A stretch of DNA of 64,000 nt from Castanea sativa (lineage: Eukaryota; Streptophyta; Magnoliopsida; Fagales; Fagaceae): the NCBI RefSeq assembly GCF_040712315.1, contig NC_134021.1, positions 43,401,501 through 43,465,500 of the forward strand, written 5' to 3'. Shown here piece by piece: positions 44,839-58,470 of this stretch (its first letter is position 1; each line of letters starts with the position of its first letter). The translations under genes and the position numbers were made by a program. The notes beneath the pieces are model-generated. The model had not been told where the DNA came from, made no database searches, and worked only from the letters and a program-made list of their open reading frames with translations.

Positions 44839-44845
44839 TATAAAT
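44839..44845 (+). promoter_or_regulatory. TATA-like box repeated in the array units
   Basis: 'ccctctataaa' here and at about 45899, 47270, 50361, 54053 and 56689, each about 30-40 bp upstream of an A-rich, then purine-rich leader and a CT tract. The unit at 51.65 kb reads 'tgtaaat' and that at 55.4 kb 'tttaaac', so some copies have lost it. Promoter activity is inference. Confidence 0.4.
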
Positions 44846-47800
44846 TAAAGTGGCCTTTAGCAAGAAAAAAAAAAGGAAAAAAAGAAGAGAAGCATGCACA
44901 CACAGAGATTAAAAAAAAAAAGAGAGAGATACAGGCACAAATAAAGAGCAACGAGTAAATGAGGAACACACAACATTAGGTGGGGATTTTATCAGTCTCT
45001 TTCTTCACTAAATCTCTCCCTCTTCATCTTTTTGAAATCTGAATTTTTGTTTGGTAAAACAAATAGGGTTGGGTTTCATAAGCAGTTCCTAACTCCATGC
45101 ACGAAGCTTTAAGTACGAGTCCCTGACTCATAAATCCTATTTGAACATTACCAAATAAAAATTCTTTCTAGCTTTGGTTCAGTGTTTTTCAAGTAGAGTC
45201 TTAACTCTATGAAATCAAATTCACCAATGGAGTCCTGAACACTACCATATTTTAATGGAATCCTTGACTCTACCAAATTCAACAATAAAAAGATCGTAAA
45301 ATTAGGTTGTGAAAATTTTCAAATCCCAAATATGTTCACAATGATTAAATTGCTTCAAAGGAGTTTTCTTTCCCTTATTTAAATTTGGGAATTTCAATCA
45401 AAATATTCTTAAAATTCCGACCAAGAAGCAAATGAAAGAAAGAGATATTTGCTTAGACATTCAACTTCTTAAAAGAGAATTATTAGTTCGATTGTCATAA
45501 AAGCATGGTCCTTGAGATTAAAACCAATTATTTCACCCAAAATCAGAATTAAGTCGATGCTTAATCAAATACAAAGTATATGACTTAAATGTCCATCATT
45601 CAAAATTGGACAAAATTAATTTGATGATTTTAAATACAAAACCTCACTTTGATAACTACGAATTGGCATGATCCCCATCAAGGCAACGTAGGCAACCTAA
45701 ACAAATTATTAGGTGCAGCCACAAATAACTAAAAACACATATCACCTTAAACAAGAAAATAAATAAACTTGAAAGAAAAATATTAAAAACAATTGAAAAG
45801 CCGAAAGTCGGTGATGGCATGAACGTGAAAGAAGTTAACGCCCCATGAATTAATCAGTTAACTGAAAAAATAGGGGAAAAAGGTTTCCCAATACCTCTAT
45901 AAACTAAAGCGACCTTCATCAAGAAACAAAAATGGAAAAAAAGAAGAGAAGCACGCACACACAGAGATTAAAAAAAAGACACAGGCAGAGATAAAGAGCA
46001 ACAAGCAAAGGAGGAACACACAACATTAGGTTGGGATTTTATCGGTCCATTTCTTCTCTAAATCTCTCCCTCTTCATCTTTTTCAAATCTGAATTTTTGT
46101 TTGGTAAAACAAATAGGGTTGGGTTTTATGAGGAGTTCCTAACTCCATGCATGAAGCTTTAAGAACGAGTCCCTGATTTGTAAATCCTATTTGAACATTA
46201 CCAAATAAAAATTCTTTCTAGCTTTGGTTCAGTGTTTTTCAAGTAGAGTCTTTGACTCTACCAAAATCAAATTCATCAATGGAGTCCTTGACTCTACCAT
46301 TTTAATGGAGTCATTGACTCTACCAAATTAATGGAGTCCTAGACTCTACTAAATAAATGGAGTTCTTAACTCTATCCCATCAGTGGAGTCCTTGACTCTA
46401 CAAAATTTATGGAGTCCATGACTCTACCATTTTAATGGAGTCCTTGACTCTACCAAATTAATGGAGTCTTCGACTCTACTAAATTAATTGAGTTCTTGAC
46501 TCTACCTCATCAATGGAGTCCTTGACTCCACCAATTTTAATGGAGTTCTTGACTCCACCATCAAATTTATGGTGGCATTAACTCTACCAAATTAAACAAG
46601 ACTGATTCTTTGGGATTATTAATTAATTCTTTAAACAAGATTAGAGTTAATAATTCTTAAAATAAAATGACCGTAAAATTGGGTTGGGAAAATTTTCCAT
46701 TCCCAAATATGTTCACAATGATTAAATTGCTTCAAAGGAGTTTTCTTTCCCTTAATTAAATTTTGGAATTTCAATCAAAATTAAAATTTCGACAAAAAAT
46801 CAAATGAAAGAAAGTGAAATTTTCTTAGAGACTCAACTTCTTAAAAAGGAATTATTAGTTTGATTGTCATAAAAGCATGGTCCTTGAAAGTAAAACCAAT
46901 TATTTCATCCAAACTAAAAATTAAGTCGATGCTTAATTAAATACAAAGTATTTGACTTAAATGTCCATTATTTAAAATTGTACAAAATCAATTTGAGGAT
47001 TTTAAATCTAAAACCTCACTTTAAGAACTACGAATTGGCATGATCCTCATCAAGGCTATGTAGGAAACCTAAACAAATAATTAGGTGCAGCCACAAATAA
47101 ATAAAAATACATATCCCCTTAAACATGAAAATAAATAAACTCGAAAGAAAAATATTAAAAACGATTGAAAAGCCGAATGTGGGTGATGGCATGAACGTGA
47201 AAGAAGTTAATGGCCCATGAATTGATCAGTTAACTAAAAAAATAGGGGAAAAAGGTTTCCCAATACCTCTATAAACTAAAGCGGCCTTCATCAAGAAAAA
47301 TAAAATGGAAAAAAAGAAGAGAAGCACGCACACACAGAGATAAAAAAAGAGACACAGGCAAATATAAAGAGCAACAAGCAAAGGAGGAACATAATGCATT
47401 AGGTGGGGATTTTATCAGTCCCTTTCTTCTCTAAATCTCTCCCCCTTCATCTTTTTCAAATCTGAATTTTTGTTTGGTAAAACGAATAGGGTTGGGTTTC
47501 ATGAGGAGTTCCTAACTCCATGCATGAAGCTTTAAGTACGAGTCCCTGACTCGTAAATCCTAATTGAACATTACCAAATAAAAATTCTTTCAAGCTTTGG
47601 TTCAGGGTTTTCTCAAGTAGAGTCTTTGGCTCTACCAAAATCAAATTTATCAACGGAGTCCTTGACTCTACCATACTTGAATGGAGTCCTTGACTCTACC
47701 AAATTTATGGAGTCCTTGACTCTACAAAATTAATGGAGTCCCTGACTCTACCATTTTAATGGAGTCCTAGACTCTACTAAATTAATAGAGTTCTTAACTC

Positions 47801-49739
47801 TATCCCTTGAATGGAGTCCTTGACTCCACCAATTTTTAATGGAATTCCTGACTCCACCATCAAATTAAAGGAGGCATTAGCTCTACCAAATTAATCGTGG
47901 CTAATTCTTTGGGATTATTAATTAATTCTTCAAACAAAAATAGAGTTAATAATTCTTAAAATAGAATGACTGTAAAATTGGGTTGGGAAAATTTTCCAAT
48001 CCCAAATATGTTCACAATGATTCAATTCCTTCAAATAAGTTTTCTTTCCCTTAATTAAATTTAGGAATTTCAATCAAAATATTATTAAAATTCCGTCAAA
48101 GAAGCAAATGAAAGAAAGAGAAATTTGCTTAGACATTCAACTTCTTAGAAAAGAATTATTAGTTTGATTGTCATAAATGCATGGTCCTTGAGATTAAAAC
48201 TATTTATTTCACCCAAAATCTAAATTAAGTCGATGCTTAATTAAATACAAAGTATTTGACTTAAATGTCCATCATTTAAAATTGGGCAAAATAAATTTAA
48301 TGATTTTAAATCTAAGACCTCACTTTAAGAACTGCGAAGTGGCATGATCCCCATCAAGGATACGTAGGCAACCTAAACAAATTATTAGCTGTAGCCACAA
48401 ATAAATAAAAACACATATCCCCTTAAAGATAGCAATAAATATATTTGAAAGAAAAATATTAAAAACAATTGAAAGGCCAAAAGTGGGTGATTACATGAAC
48501 GTGAAAGAAGTTCATGGCCCATGAATTGATCAGTTAACAGAAAAAATAGCGGAAAAAAAGAGACACAGGCACATATAAAGAGCAACAAGTAAAGGAGGAA
48601 CACGCAGCATTAGGTGGGGATTTTACCATTCCCTTTCTTCTCTAAATCTCTCCCTCTTCGTCTTTTTCAAATCTGAATTTTTGTTTGGTAATACAAACAC
48701 GGTTCGGTTTCATGTGGAGTTCCTAACTCCATGCGTGAAGCTTTAGGTACGAGTCCATGACTTTTAAACCCTATTTAAACATTACCAAATAAAAATTCTT
48801 TCAAGCTTTGGTTCAGTGTTTTCTAAAGTAGAGTCCTTGACTCTACGAAATCAAATTCATCAACATTGTTCTTGACTCTACCATATTTTAATAGACTCCT
48901 AGACCCTACCAAACTTATCGAGTCTTTGACTCTACCATATTTTAATGGAGTCCTTGACTCTACCAAATTAGCGGAGTCCTTGAATCTTCCATTTTAATGG
49001 AGTCCCTAACTCTTCCAAATTAATAGCATCTTCGACTCTACTAAATTAATGGAGTTCTTGACTCTCCCCCATCAATGGGGTCATTGACTCCACCAATTTT
49101 TAATGGAGTTCTTGACTCGACCAACAAATTAATGGAGGCATTAACTCAACCAAATTAATCGTGACTAATTCTTTGGGATTATTAATTAAGTCTTTAAACA
49201 AAAGTAGAGCTAATAATTCTTGAAATAAAATGACCGTAAAATTAGGTTGTTAAAATTTTCCAATCCCAAATATGTTCACAATGATTAAATTGCTTCAAAG
49301 GTGTTTTCTTCCCCTTATTCAAATTTGGGAATTTGAATCAAAATATTATTTAAATTCCGACCAAGAAGCAAATAAAAGAAAGAGATATTTGATTAGACAT
49401 TCAACTTCTTAAAAAAGAATTATTTGTTTGATTGTCATAAAGGCATGGTCCTTGAGATTAAAACCAGCTATTTCACCCAAAATTAGAATTAAGTTGATGC
49501 TTAATTAAATACAAAGTATATGACTTAAATGTCCATCATTTAAAATTGGGCAAAATTAATTTGATGATTTTAAATCAAAAACCTCACTTTAAGAACTACA
49601 AATTGGCATGATCCCCGTCAAGGAAACATAGGCAACCTAAATAAATTATTAGGTGCAACCACAAATAACATAAAACACATATCCCCTTAAACATGAAAAT
49701 AAATAAACTCAAAAGTGGGTGATACTAAAAACAATCGAA

Positions 49740-50290
49740 AAGCCAAAAGTGGGTGATGGCATGAAATTGGGTTGGGAAAATTTTCCAATCCCAACTATGT
49801 TCACAATGATTAAATTGCTTCAAATGAGTTTTCCTTCCCTTAATTAAATTTACGATTTTCATTCAAAATATTATTAAAATTTCGGCAAAGAAGCAAATGA
49901 AAGAAAGGGAAATTTGCTTAGACATTCCACTTCTTAAAAAAGAATTATTAGGTCGATTGTAATAAAAGCATGGTCCTTGAGATTAAAACCAATTATTGCT
50001 CCCAAAATCAAAATTAAGTCGATGCTTAATGAAATACAAAGTATTTGACTTAAATGTCCATCATTCAAAATTGGGAAAAATTAATTTGAGGATTTTAATC
50101 TAAAACCCCACTTTAAGAACTACAAATTTGCACGATCCTCATCAAGGCTACGTAGGAAACCTAAATAAATTATTAGGTGCAGCCACAAATAAACAAAAAC
50201 GCATCCCCTTAAACATGAAAATAAATAAACTTGACAGAAAAATATTAAAAACAATCGAAAAGCCAAAAGTGGGTGATGGCATGAACGTGA
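49740..50290. repeat. Partial extra copy within the fifth array unit
   Basis: The block starting 'aattgggttgggaaaatttt' appears at about 49764 in addition to 49236, fused to 'gtgggtgatggcatgaa'. It resembles the equivalent part of the next unit (51057-51580) more than its own, including 'tttcggcaaagaagc' and 'cacgatcctcatc', suggesting conversion or unequal exchange within the array. Confidence 0.75.
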
Positions 50291-52914
50291 AACAAGTTAA
50301 TGGCCCATGAATTGATCAGTTAACATAAAAATATAGGGGAAAAAGGTTTCCCAATCCCTCTATAAACTAAAGCGGCCTTCAGCAAGAAAAAAATTTGAAA
50401 AAAGAAGAAGAGAAGCACACACACACAGAGATAAAAAAAAAAAAAAAAAAAAAAAGAGTCATAGGCAGAGACAAAGAGCAACAAGTAAAGGAGGAACACA
50501 CAACATTAGGTGGGGATTTTATTAGTCCCTTTCTTCTCTAATTCTCTCTCTCTTCATCTTTTTCAAATCTGAATTTTTGTTTGGTAAAAAAAATAGGGTT
50601 GAGTTTCATGAGGAGTTTCTAACTCCATCTGCGAAGCTTTAGGTACGAGTCCCTGACTCGTAAATCCTATATGAACATTACCAAATAAAAATTCAATCAA
50701 GCTTTGGTTTAGTGTTTTCTCAAGTAGAGTCCTTGACTCTACCAAATCAAATTCATCATTGGAGTCCTTGACTCTACCATATTTTAATTAAGTCATTCAC
50801 TCTACCAAATTAATGGAGTCCTTGAATCTACCATTTTAAAGGAGTCCCTGACTCTACCAAATTACTGGAGACTTCGAGTCTACTAAATTAATGGAGTCCT
50901 TGATTTGACCAATTTATAATGGAGTTCTTGACTCCACCATCAAATTAATGGAGGCATTAACTCTACCAAATTAATCGTGACTAATTCATTGGGATTATTA
51001 ATTAATTCCTTAAACAAGATTAGAGTTAATAATTCTTAAAATAAAATGACTGTAAAATTGGGTTGGGAAAATTTTCCAATCCCAACTATGTTCACAATGA
51101 TTAAATTGCTTCAAATGAGTTTTCCTTCCCTTAATTAAATTTGCGATTTTCATTAAAAATATTATTAAAATTTCGGCAAAGAAGCAAAAGAAAGAAAGGG
51201 AAATTTGCTTAGACATTCCACTTCTTAAAAAAGAATTATTAGGTCGATTGTAATAAAAGCATGGTCCTTGAGATTAAAACCAATTATTTCTCCTAAAATC
51301 AAAATTAAGTCGATGCTTAATGAAATACAAAGTATTTGACTTAAATGTCCATCATTTAAAATTGGGCAAAATTAGTTTGAGGATTTTAATTCTAAAACCC
51401 CACTTTAAGAACTACAAATTTGCACGATCCTCATCCAGGCTACGTAGGAAACCTAAACAAATTATTAGGTGCAGCCACAAATAAACAAAAACACATCCCC
51501 TTAAACATGAAAATAAATAAACTTGACAGAAAAATATTAAAAACAATCGAAAAGCCAAAAGTGGGTGATGGCATGAACGTGAAACAAGTTAATGGCCCAT
51601 GAATTGATCAGCAAACAGAAAAAATAAGGGAAAAAGGTTTCCCAATCCCTCTGTAAATTAAAGCGGCCTTCAACAAGAAAAAAAAAAGTAAAAAAAGAAG
51701 AAGAAAAGAATGCACACACAGAGACAAAAAATGAGACACAGACAGAGATATAGAGCTACAAGTAAAGGAGGAACATACAGCATTAGCTGGGGATTTTATC
51801 AGTCCCTTTCTTCTCTAAATCTCTCCCTCTTCATCTTTTTCAAATCAGAATTTTTGTTTGGTAAAACAAATAGGGTTGGGTTTCATTAGGAGATCCCAAC
51901 TCCACACATGAAGCTTTAGGTATGACTCCCCGACTCGTAAATCCTATTTGAACATTACCAAATAAAAATTCTTTCAAGCTTTGGTTTATTGTTTTCTCAA
52001 GTTGAGTATTTGACTCTACCAAATCAAATTCATCAATGGAGTCCTCGACCCTACCATATTTTAATGGACTCCTTGACTCAACCAAATTTATGGTTTCCTT
52101 GACACTGCCATATTTTAATGGAGTCCTTGACTCTACCATTTTAATGCACCATGGACTCTAACAAATTAATGGAGTCCTTGACTCTACCATTTTAATGGAG
52201 TCCCAGACTCTACCAAATTAATGGAGTCTTCGACTCTACTAAATTAATGGAGTTTTTGACTCTATCCCATCAATGGAGTCCTTGACTCCACCAATTTTTA
52301 ATGGAGTTCTTAACTCCACCATCAAATTAATGGAGGCATTAAATCTACCAAATTAATTGTAACTAATTCTTTGGTATTATTAATTAATTCTTTAAACAAG
52401 ATTAGAGTTAATAATTCTTAAAATAAAATGACCGTAAAATTGGGTTGGGAAAATTATCCAATTCCAAATATGTTCACAATAATTAACTTGCTTCAAAGTA
52501 GTTTTCTTTCCCTTAATTAAATTTTGGAATTTCAATCGAAATATTATTAAAATTCTAACAAAGAAGCAAATGAAAGAAAGAGAAATTTGCTTAGACATTC
52601 AACTTCTTAAAAAAGAATTATTAGTTCAATTGTCATAAAAAAAATGGTCCTTGAGATTAAAACCAATAGTTTCATCCAAAATCAAAATTAAGTCGATGCT
52701 TAGTTAAATACTAAGTATTTGACTTAAATATCCATCATTTAAAATTGGGCAAAATTAATTTAAGGATTGTAAATCTAAAACCTCACTTTATGAACTACAA
52801 ATTGGCTTGATCCCCGTCAGGGCTGTGTGGGCAACCTAAACAAATTATTAGGTGCAGTCACAAAAAAATAAAAACACATATCCCGTTAAACACGAAAATA
52901 AATAAACACATGTA

Positions 52915-53485
52915 CAACGTCAACATGGTTGGAATCAAAGGGTTTTCCCTTGAAACAGGGGGTTGTAATTAAGAGATACATTATTTGGAATGGGCACTAT
53001 TCACATCAATAAAACTCATATGCCAAAAGGCCTATGGGTGAAATTACGTTTGATGAATTATTAAACATAATTTGAATACATTTGTTGAACTTAATTTAAC
53101 AACGTTTGTTAAACAAAAGTTGATAATGTCTGTTAAACATAATTTGACAACGTTTGTTAAACATTATCTAACAATTATTGTTAGCAATTTTCGTCAACAA
53201 GCATATTAAATAATTGTAACCTTAGAGGGTACCAATATTTTATTAATGATCTACATATCAAAGTTGTATTATTTCTAAATCATCTGCAATATTGGTGGTT
53301 CACTTTGGGGTTATTAATTTGGATTCATGAGTAACCTTGCCTATCCTTTTTGTGGACTAAATGTTTTTTTTTTTTATACATGAACTAAATGGTTTTTGAG
53401 ATGTCGTGAAGATTGCATTTGAAAACTTGAATTTGGATTTAGATTTGGATTCTAAATCAATATATTGAAAGTCCATGATTTCAAT
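52915..53485. repeat. Foreign segment inserted in the array; right half is the 11.8-kb dispersed repeat, copy 2
   Basis: The array breaks after 'gaaaataaataaacac' and resumes at 'ccaaatatgttcacaatg'. The left part (to about 53200) holds 'acaacgtttgttaaac' repeats and 'gggcactattcacatcaat', unassigned. The right part matches 11846-12108. The exit junction 'tgatttcaattccaaatatg' fits microhomology between the two parents. Confidence 0.75.
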
Positions 53486-56400
53486 TCCAAATATGTTCAC
53501 AATGACTAAATTTCTTCAAAGGAGTTTTCTTTCCCTTATTTAAATTTGCAAATTTCAATCAAAATATGATTAAAATTCCGACAAAGAATCAAATGAAAGA
53601 AAGTGAAATTTGCTTAGACATTCAACTTCTTAAAAAAGAATTATTCGTTCGATTGTCATAAAAGCATGGTCCTTGAGATTAAAACCAATTATTTCATCAA
53701 AAATAAAAATTAGGTCGATGCTTAATTAAATACAAAGTATTTGACTTAAACGTCCATCATTTAAAATTGAGAAAAATTAAATTGAGGATTTTAAATCTAA
53801 AACCTCACTTTAAGAACTACGAATTGACTTGATCCCCGCCAAGGCTACGTAGGCAACCTAAACAAATTATTAGGTGCAGCAACAAATTAAAAAAAAATCC
53901 CCTTAAAAATGAAAATAAATCAATTCAAAAGAAAAATATTAAAAACAATTGAAAAGCCAAAAGTGGGTGTTGGCATGAACATGAAACAAGTTAATGACCC
54001 ATGAATTGATCAGTTAATAGAAAAAATAGGGGAAAAAGGTTTCCCAATCCCTCTATAAACTAAAGCGGCCTTCAGCAAGAAAAAAATTTGAAAAAAGAAG
54101 AAGAGAAGCACGCACACACAAAGATAAATAAAAAAAAGAGTCACAGGCAGAGACAAAGAGCAACAAGTATAGGAGGAACACACAACATTATGTGGGGATT
54201 TTATTAGTCCCTTTCTTCTCTAAATCTCTCTCTCTTCATCTTTTTCAAATCTGAATTTTTGTTTGGTAAAACAAATAGGGTTGAGTTTCATGAGGAGTTT
54301 CTAACTCCATCCGTGAAGCTTTAGGTACAAGTCCTTGACTCGTAAATCCTATTTGAACATTACCAAATAAAAATTCAATCAAGCTTTGGTTCAGTGTTTT
54401 ATCAAGTAGAGTCTTGTACTCTACCAAATCAAATTCACCAATGGAGTCCTCGACTCTACCATATTTTAATGTAGTCCTTGACTCTACAAAATTTATGGAG
54501 TCCTTGACTCTAACATTTTAATGAAGTCCTTGACTCTACTAAATTAACGGAGTCCTTGAATCTACCATTTTAATGGAGTCCCTGACTCTTCTAAATTAAT
54601 AGCGTCTTCGACTCTACAAAACTAATGGAGTTCTTGACTCTACCCCATCAATGGAGTCATTGACTCCACCAATTTTTAATGGAGTTCTTGACACAGCCAT
54701 AAAATTAATGGAGGCCTTAACTCTACCAAATTAATCGTGACTAATTCTTTGGTATTATTAATTAAGTCTTTAATCAAAACTAGAGTTAATAATTCTTGAA
54801 ATAAAATTACTGGAAAATTAGGTTGTGAAAATTGTCCAATCCCAAATATGTTCACAATGATTAAATTGCTTCAAAGGAGTTTTCTTTCCCTTAATTAAAT
54901 TTGTGAATTTCAATCAAAATATCATTAAAATTCTGACAAAGAAGCAAATGAGAGAAAGAGAAATTTGCTTAGACATTCAACTTCTTAAAAAAGAATTATT
55001 AGTTCGATTGTCATAAAAGCATGGTCCTTGAGATTAAAACCAATTATTTCACCCAAAATCAAAATTAAGGTGATGCTTAATTGAATACAATGTACATGAC
55101 TTAAATGTCCATCATTTAAAATTATGAAAAATTAATTTGAGGAGTTTAAAACTAAAACCTCACTTTAAGAACTACGAATTGGTATGATCCCCATCATGGC
55201 TACGTAGGCAACCTAAACAAATTATTAGGTGTAGCTACAAATAAATAAAAACACATATCCCCTTAGACATTAAAATAAATCAATTCAAAAGAAAAATATT
55301 AAAAACAATTGAAAAGCCGAAAGTGAGTGATGGCATGAACGTGAAAGAAGTTAATGGCCCATGAATTGATCAATTAACTGAAAAACTAGGGGAAAATGGT
55401 GTCCCAATCCCTCTTTAAACTAAAGCAGCCTTCAGCAAGAAAAAAAAATGGAAAAAAGGAAGAGAAGGCCGCACACACAAAGATTAAAAAAGAGACACAA
55501 GCAGAGATAAAGAGCAACAAGTAAAGGGGGAGCACACAGCGTTAGGTGGGGATTTTATCAGTCCCTTTCTTCTCTAAATCTCTTCCTCTTCATCTTTTTC
55601 AATTCGGAATTTTTGTTTGGTAAAACACATAGGGTTGGGTTTCTTGAGGAGTTCCTAACTCCATGCGTGAAGCTTTGGGCATGAGTCCCTGACTCGTAAA
55701 TCCTATTTGAACATTACCAAATAAAAATTCTTTCAACTATTGGTTCAGAGTTTTCTCAAGTAGAGTCCTTGACTCTACAAAATTAATGGAGTCCTTGACT
55801 CTACAACATTAATGGAGTCCTTGACTCTACCATTTCAATGGAGTCCCTGACTCTACCAAATTAATGGAGTCTTCGACTCTACTAAATTAATGGAGTTCTT
55901 GACTCTACCCCATCAATGGAGTCCTTGACTCCACCAATTTTTAATCGAGTTCTTGACTTCCCCATCAAATTAATGGAGGCATCAACTCTACCAAATTAAT
56001 CGTGACTAATTCCTTGGTATTATTAATTAATTCTTTAAACAAGATTAGAGTTAATAATTCTTAAAATAAAATGATCATAAAATTGGGTTGGGAAAATTTT
56101 CCAATCCCAAATATGTTCACAATGATTAAATTGCTTCGAAGGAGTTTTCTTTCCCTTAATTAAATTTGTGAATTTCGTTCAAACTATTATTAAAATTCCA
56201 ACAAATAATCAAATGAAAGAAAGTGAAATTTTCTTAGACATTCAACTTCTTAAAAAAGCATTATTAGTTCGATTGTCATAATAGCATGGTCCTTGAGATT
56301 AAAACCAATTATTTCATCAAAAATAAAAATTAGATCGATGCTTAATTAAATACAAAGTATTTGACTTAAAAGTTCATCATTCAAAATTGAGAAAAATTAA

Positions 56401-57384
56401 ATTGAGGATTTTAAATCTAAAACCTCACTTTAAGAGCTACAAATTGGCTTGATCCCCGTCAAGGCTACGTAGGCAACCCAAACAAATTATTAGGTGCAAC
56501 TACAAATAATAAAAAAACATCTATCCCCTTAAAAATAAAAATAAATCAATTCAAAAGAAAAATATTAAAAACAATTGAAAAGCTGAAAGTAGGTGTTGGC
56601 ATGAACATGAAAGAAGTTAATGACCCATGAATTGATCAATTAACAGAAAAAAAAAAAAAAATAGGGGAAAAAGGTTTCCCAATCCCTCTATAAACTAAAG
56701 CAGCCTTCAGTAAGAAAAAAAATTGGAAAAAAAAAAGAAGAAGAGAAGCACGCACACACAAAGATAAAAAAAAAAAGAGTCACAGGCAGAGACAAAGACC
56801 AACAAGTAAAGGACGAACACACAACATTAGGTGGGATTTTATTAGTCCCTTTCTTCTCTAAATCTCTCCCTCTTCATCTTTTCCAAATTTGAATTTTTGT
56901 TTGGTAAAACAAATAGGGTTGAGTTTCTTGAGGAGTTTCTAACTCCATCCGTGAAGCTTTAGGTACGAGTCCCTAACTCGTAAATCCTATTTGAACATTA
57001 CCAAATAAAAATTCAATCAAGCTTTGGTTTAGTGTTTTACCAAGTAGAGTCTTTTACTCTACCAAATCAAATTCACCAATGGAGTCCTCGACTCTACCAT
57101 ATTTTAATGCAGTCCTTCACTCTACCAAGTTTATGGAGTCCTTGACTCTAACATTTTAATGGAGTCCTTGACTCTACCAAATTAACGGAGTCCTTGAATC
57201 TACCGATTTAATGTTATCCCTAACTCTTCCAAATTAATAGCGTCTTCGACTCTACAAAATTAATGAAGTTCTTGACTCTACCCCATCAATGTTTTCATTG
57301 ACTCCACCAATTTTTAATGGAGTTCTTGACTCGACCATAAAATTAATGGAGGCATTAACTCTACCAAATTAATCGTGACTAATT

Positions 57385-58402
57385 TGTTGAGAACATATTT
57401 TATGTAGTTGGCTAATCCTTTGACAAAACGTACTTTACTTGTAATTGGGTAGATCTAGGATATGTTTAATACTTCAAAGAACATGTTGTTCAAGTTTAGT
57501 ATTAAAGCCATGAAGATTGGACCAAGAAACAAGTGAAGAAAATGTGTTTACTAAAGCTGGACACTTGCTGGACACCTGCGAATAGCTGCTGGACACCTGC
57601 GGACAGCTTCTCAACAGCTGCTCGACAGATAGCTATCTATCGAGGTTTAATGAGACTCGACAGATGCTATCTATCAAGGTATCTATCGAGGTTACGGAAA
57701 TCATGATTTTCAAATCTAATTTTTGGGCCAGGCTTTTGTATTTGTGTAGGGTTTCTTTTCTCACAACCCTAAACATATATAAGGCTTATTTTAAAGGTCG
57801 TCACAAAAGATAATACAAGGAGAGCATATGCAAAAGGTGACCGAAACCTTATTCTCTCTAAAAGAAACTACTGCGTCTTTGCGCCTTAGGGTTTTGTAAC
57901 CAAATGCTTCTTGATCTTCATTGTTGATGAAGTGAAGAACTTTGCAACCAACATTCTTCTTCCTTAAGTTGGTGAGTGAGTCACGTATTGGGATTCGTGC
58001 AAAGGAGTGAGTTACGTACTGGGATCTGTGCATCAAAGGGTGGTGTTCATATATTGAAGAGTTCAGAGGTTCTGAAGCGGTAGAAAGTTTCTGCTGTGAG
58101 TTCATCTACGGGGATTGTAGAGTCTAGAGACAAAGGTTTTATACTAAATCTGAAACTTCTCTTTACTATAGTGAATTGCTTTTCGAGAAGGTTTCCCCTC
58201 AGGTTTTTACTGTGAAACTGGTTGGTTTCATTGGTTTTCTTAAGGCATCATATCTTGTCTTATTTATTTTTTCGCTGCACTTAGTTTTGACATGATATTG
58301 ATGTTTGTTTGTTTTAACAAGCTTTATGCATAATAAATCTAATTAACAACTTGGATTTAAAACTTGTTAATTTTATCAACCAGAGTCTAAATTTCCACAA
58401 CA
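57385..58402 (+). repeat. 5' LTR of element C2
   Basis: 1,018 bp, TGTTGAGAACATAT...TTTCCACAACA. It contains TATATAA at 57776-57782 followed by a 'ggcttattttaaagg' leader, and short repeats 'ctggacacctgcgga' and 'ctatctatcgagg'. A 104-codon antisense frame (57791-58105) is not considered a gene. Confidence 0.9.
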
Positions 58403-58404
58403 AG

Positions 58405-58419
58405 TGGTATTAGAGCAGG
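58405..58419 (+). other. Primer-binding site of element C2
   Basis: TGGTATTAGAGCAGG, one change from the initiator tRNA-Met complement TGGTATCAGAGCAGG seen in C1. Confidence 0.88.
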
Positions 58420-58470
58420 TACACTTTGATTGGATTAATTTCCTAAGTGTGATCCTTGACCCTCATTGTC

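Larger units (their letters stand above)
43707..57384. repeat. Tandem array of about ten ~1.3-kb units (LTR-like satellite)
   Basis: The landmark 'gttgggtttc' (with variants) recurs at 43731, 45068, 46118, 47491, 48702, 50598, 51875, 54280, 55634 and 56918. Intervals are 1337, 1050, 1373, 1211, 1896, 1277, 2405, 1354 and 1284 bp; the long ones contain a partial duplication and an insertion. Unit order is: 'aggagttcctaactcc'; 'gagtccctgactcgtaaatc'; a 26-bp minisatellite; 'ggttgggaaaattttccaat'; 'catggtccttgagattaaaa'; 'gatccccgtcaaggctacg' plus 'taggcaacc'; a TATA-like 'ccctctataaac'; purine-rich then pyrimidine-rich tracts; 'gaatttttgtttggtaaaac'. GCTACGTAGGCAACC-like phrases occur in LTRs of Tat/Ogre elements, so an LTR origin is inferred. 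Small minus-strand frames recur in several units but only reflect the repeat. Confidence 0.92.

Noticed and set aside
47456..54427. Recurrent 60-99-codon minus-strand frames in array units (47456-47674, 50563-50745, 51840-52139, 54245-54427)
   Set aside because: They recur only because the repeat recurs, they differ by indels and lengths, and they read through the minisatellite; no protein family is visible.
57791..58105. 104-codon antisense frame in the C2 LTR, also at 63456-63770 and partly at 43106-43318
   Set aside because: Antisense to the LTR leader, with no family or start context; conservation follows from LTR descent.
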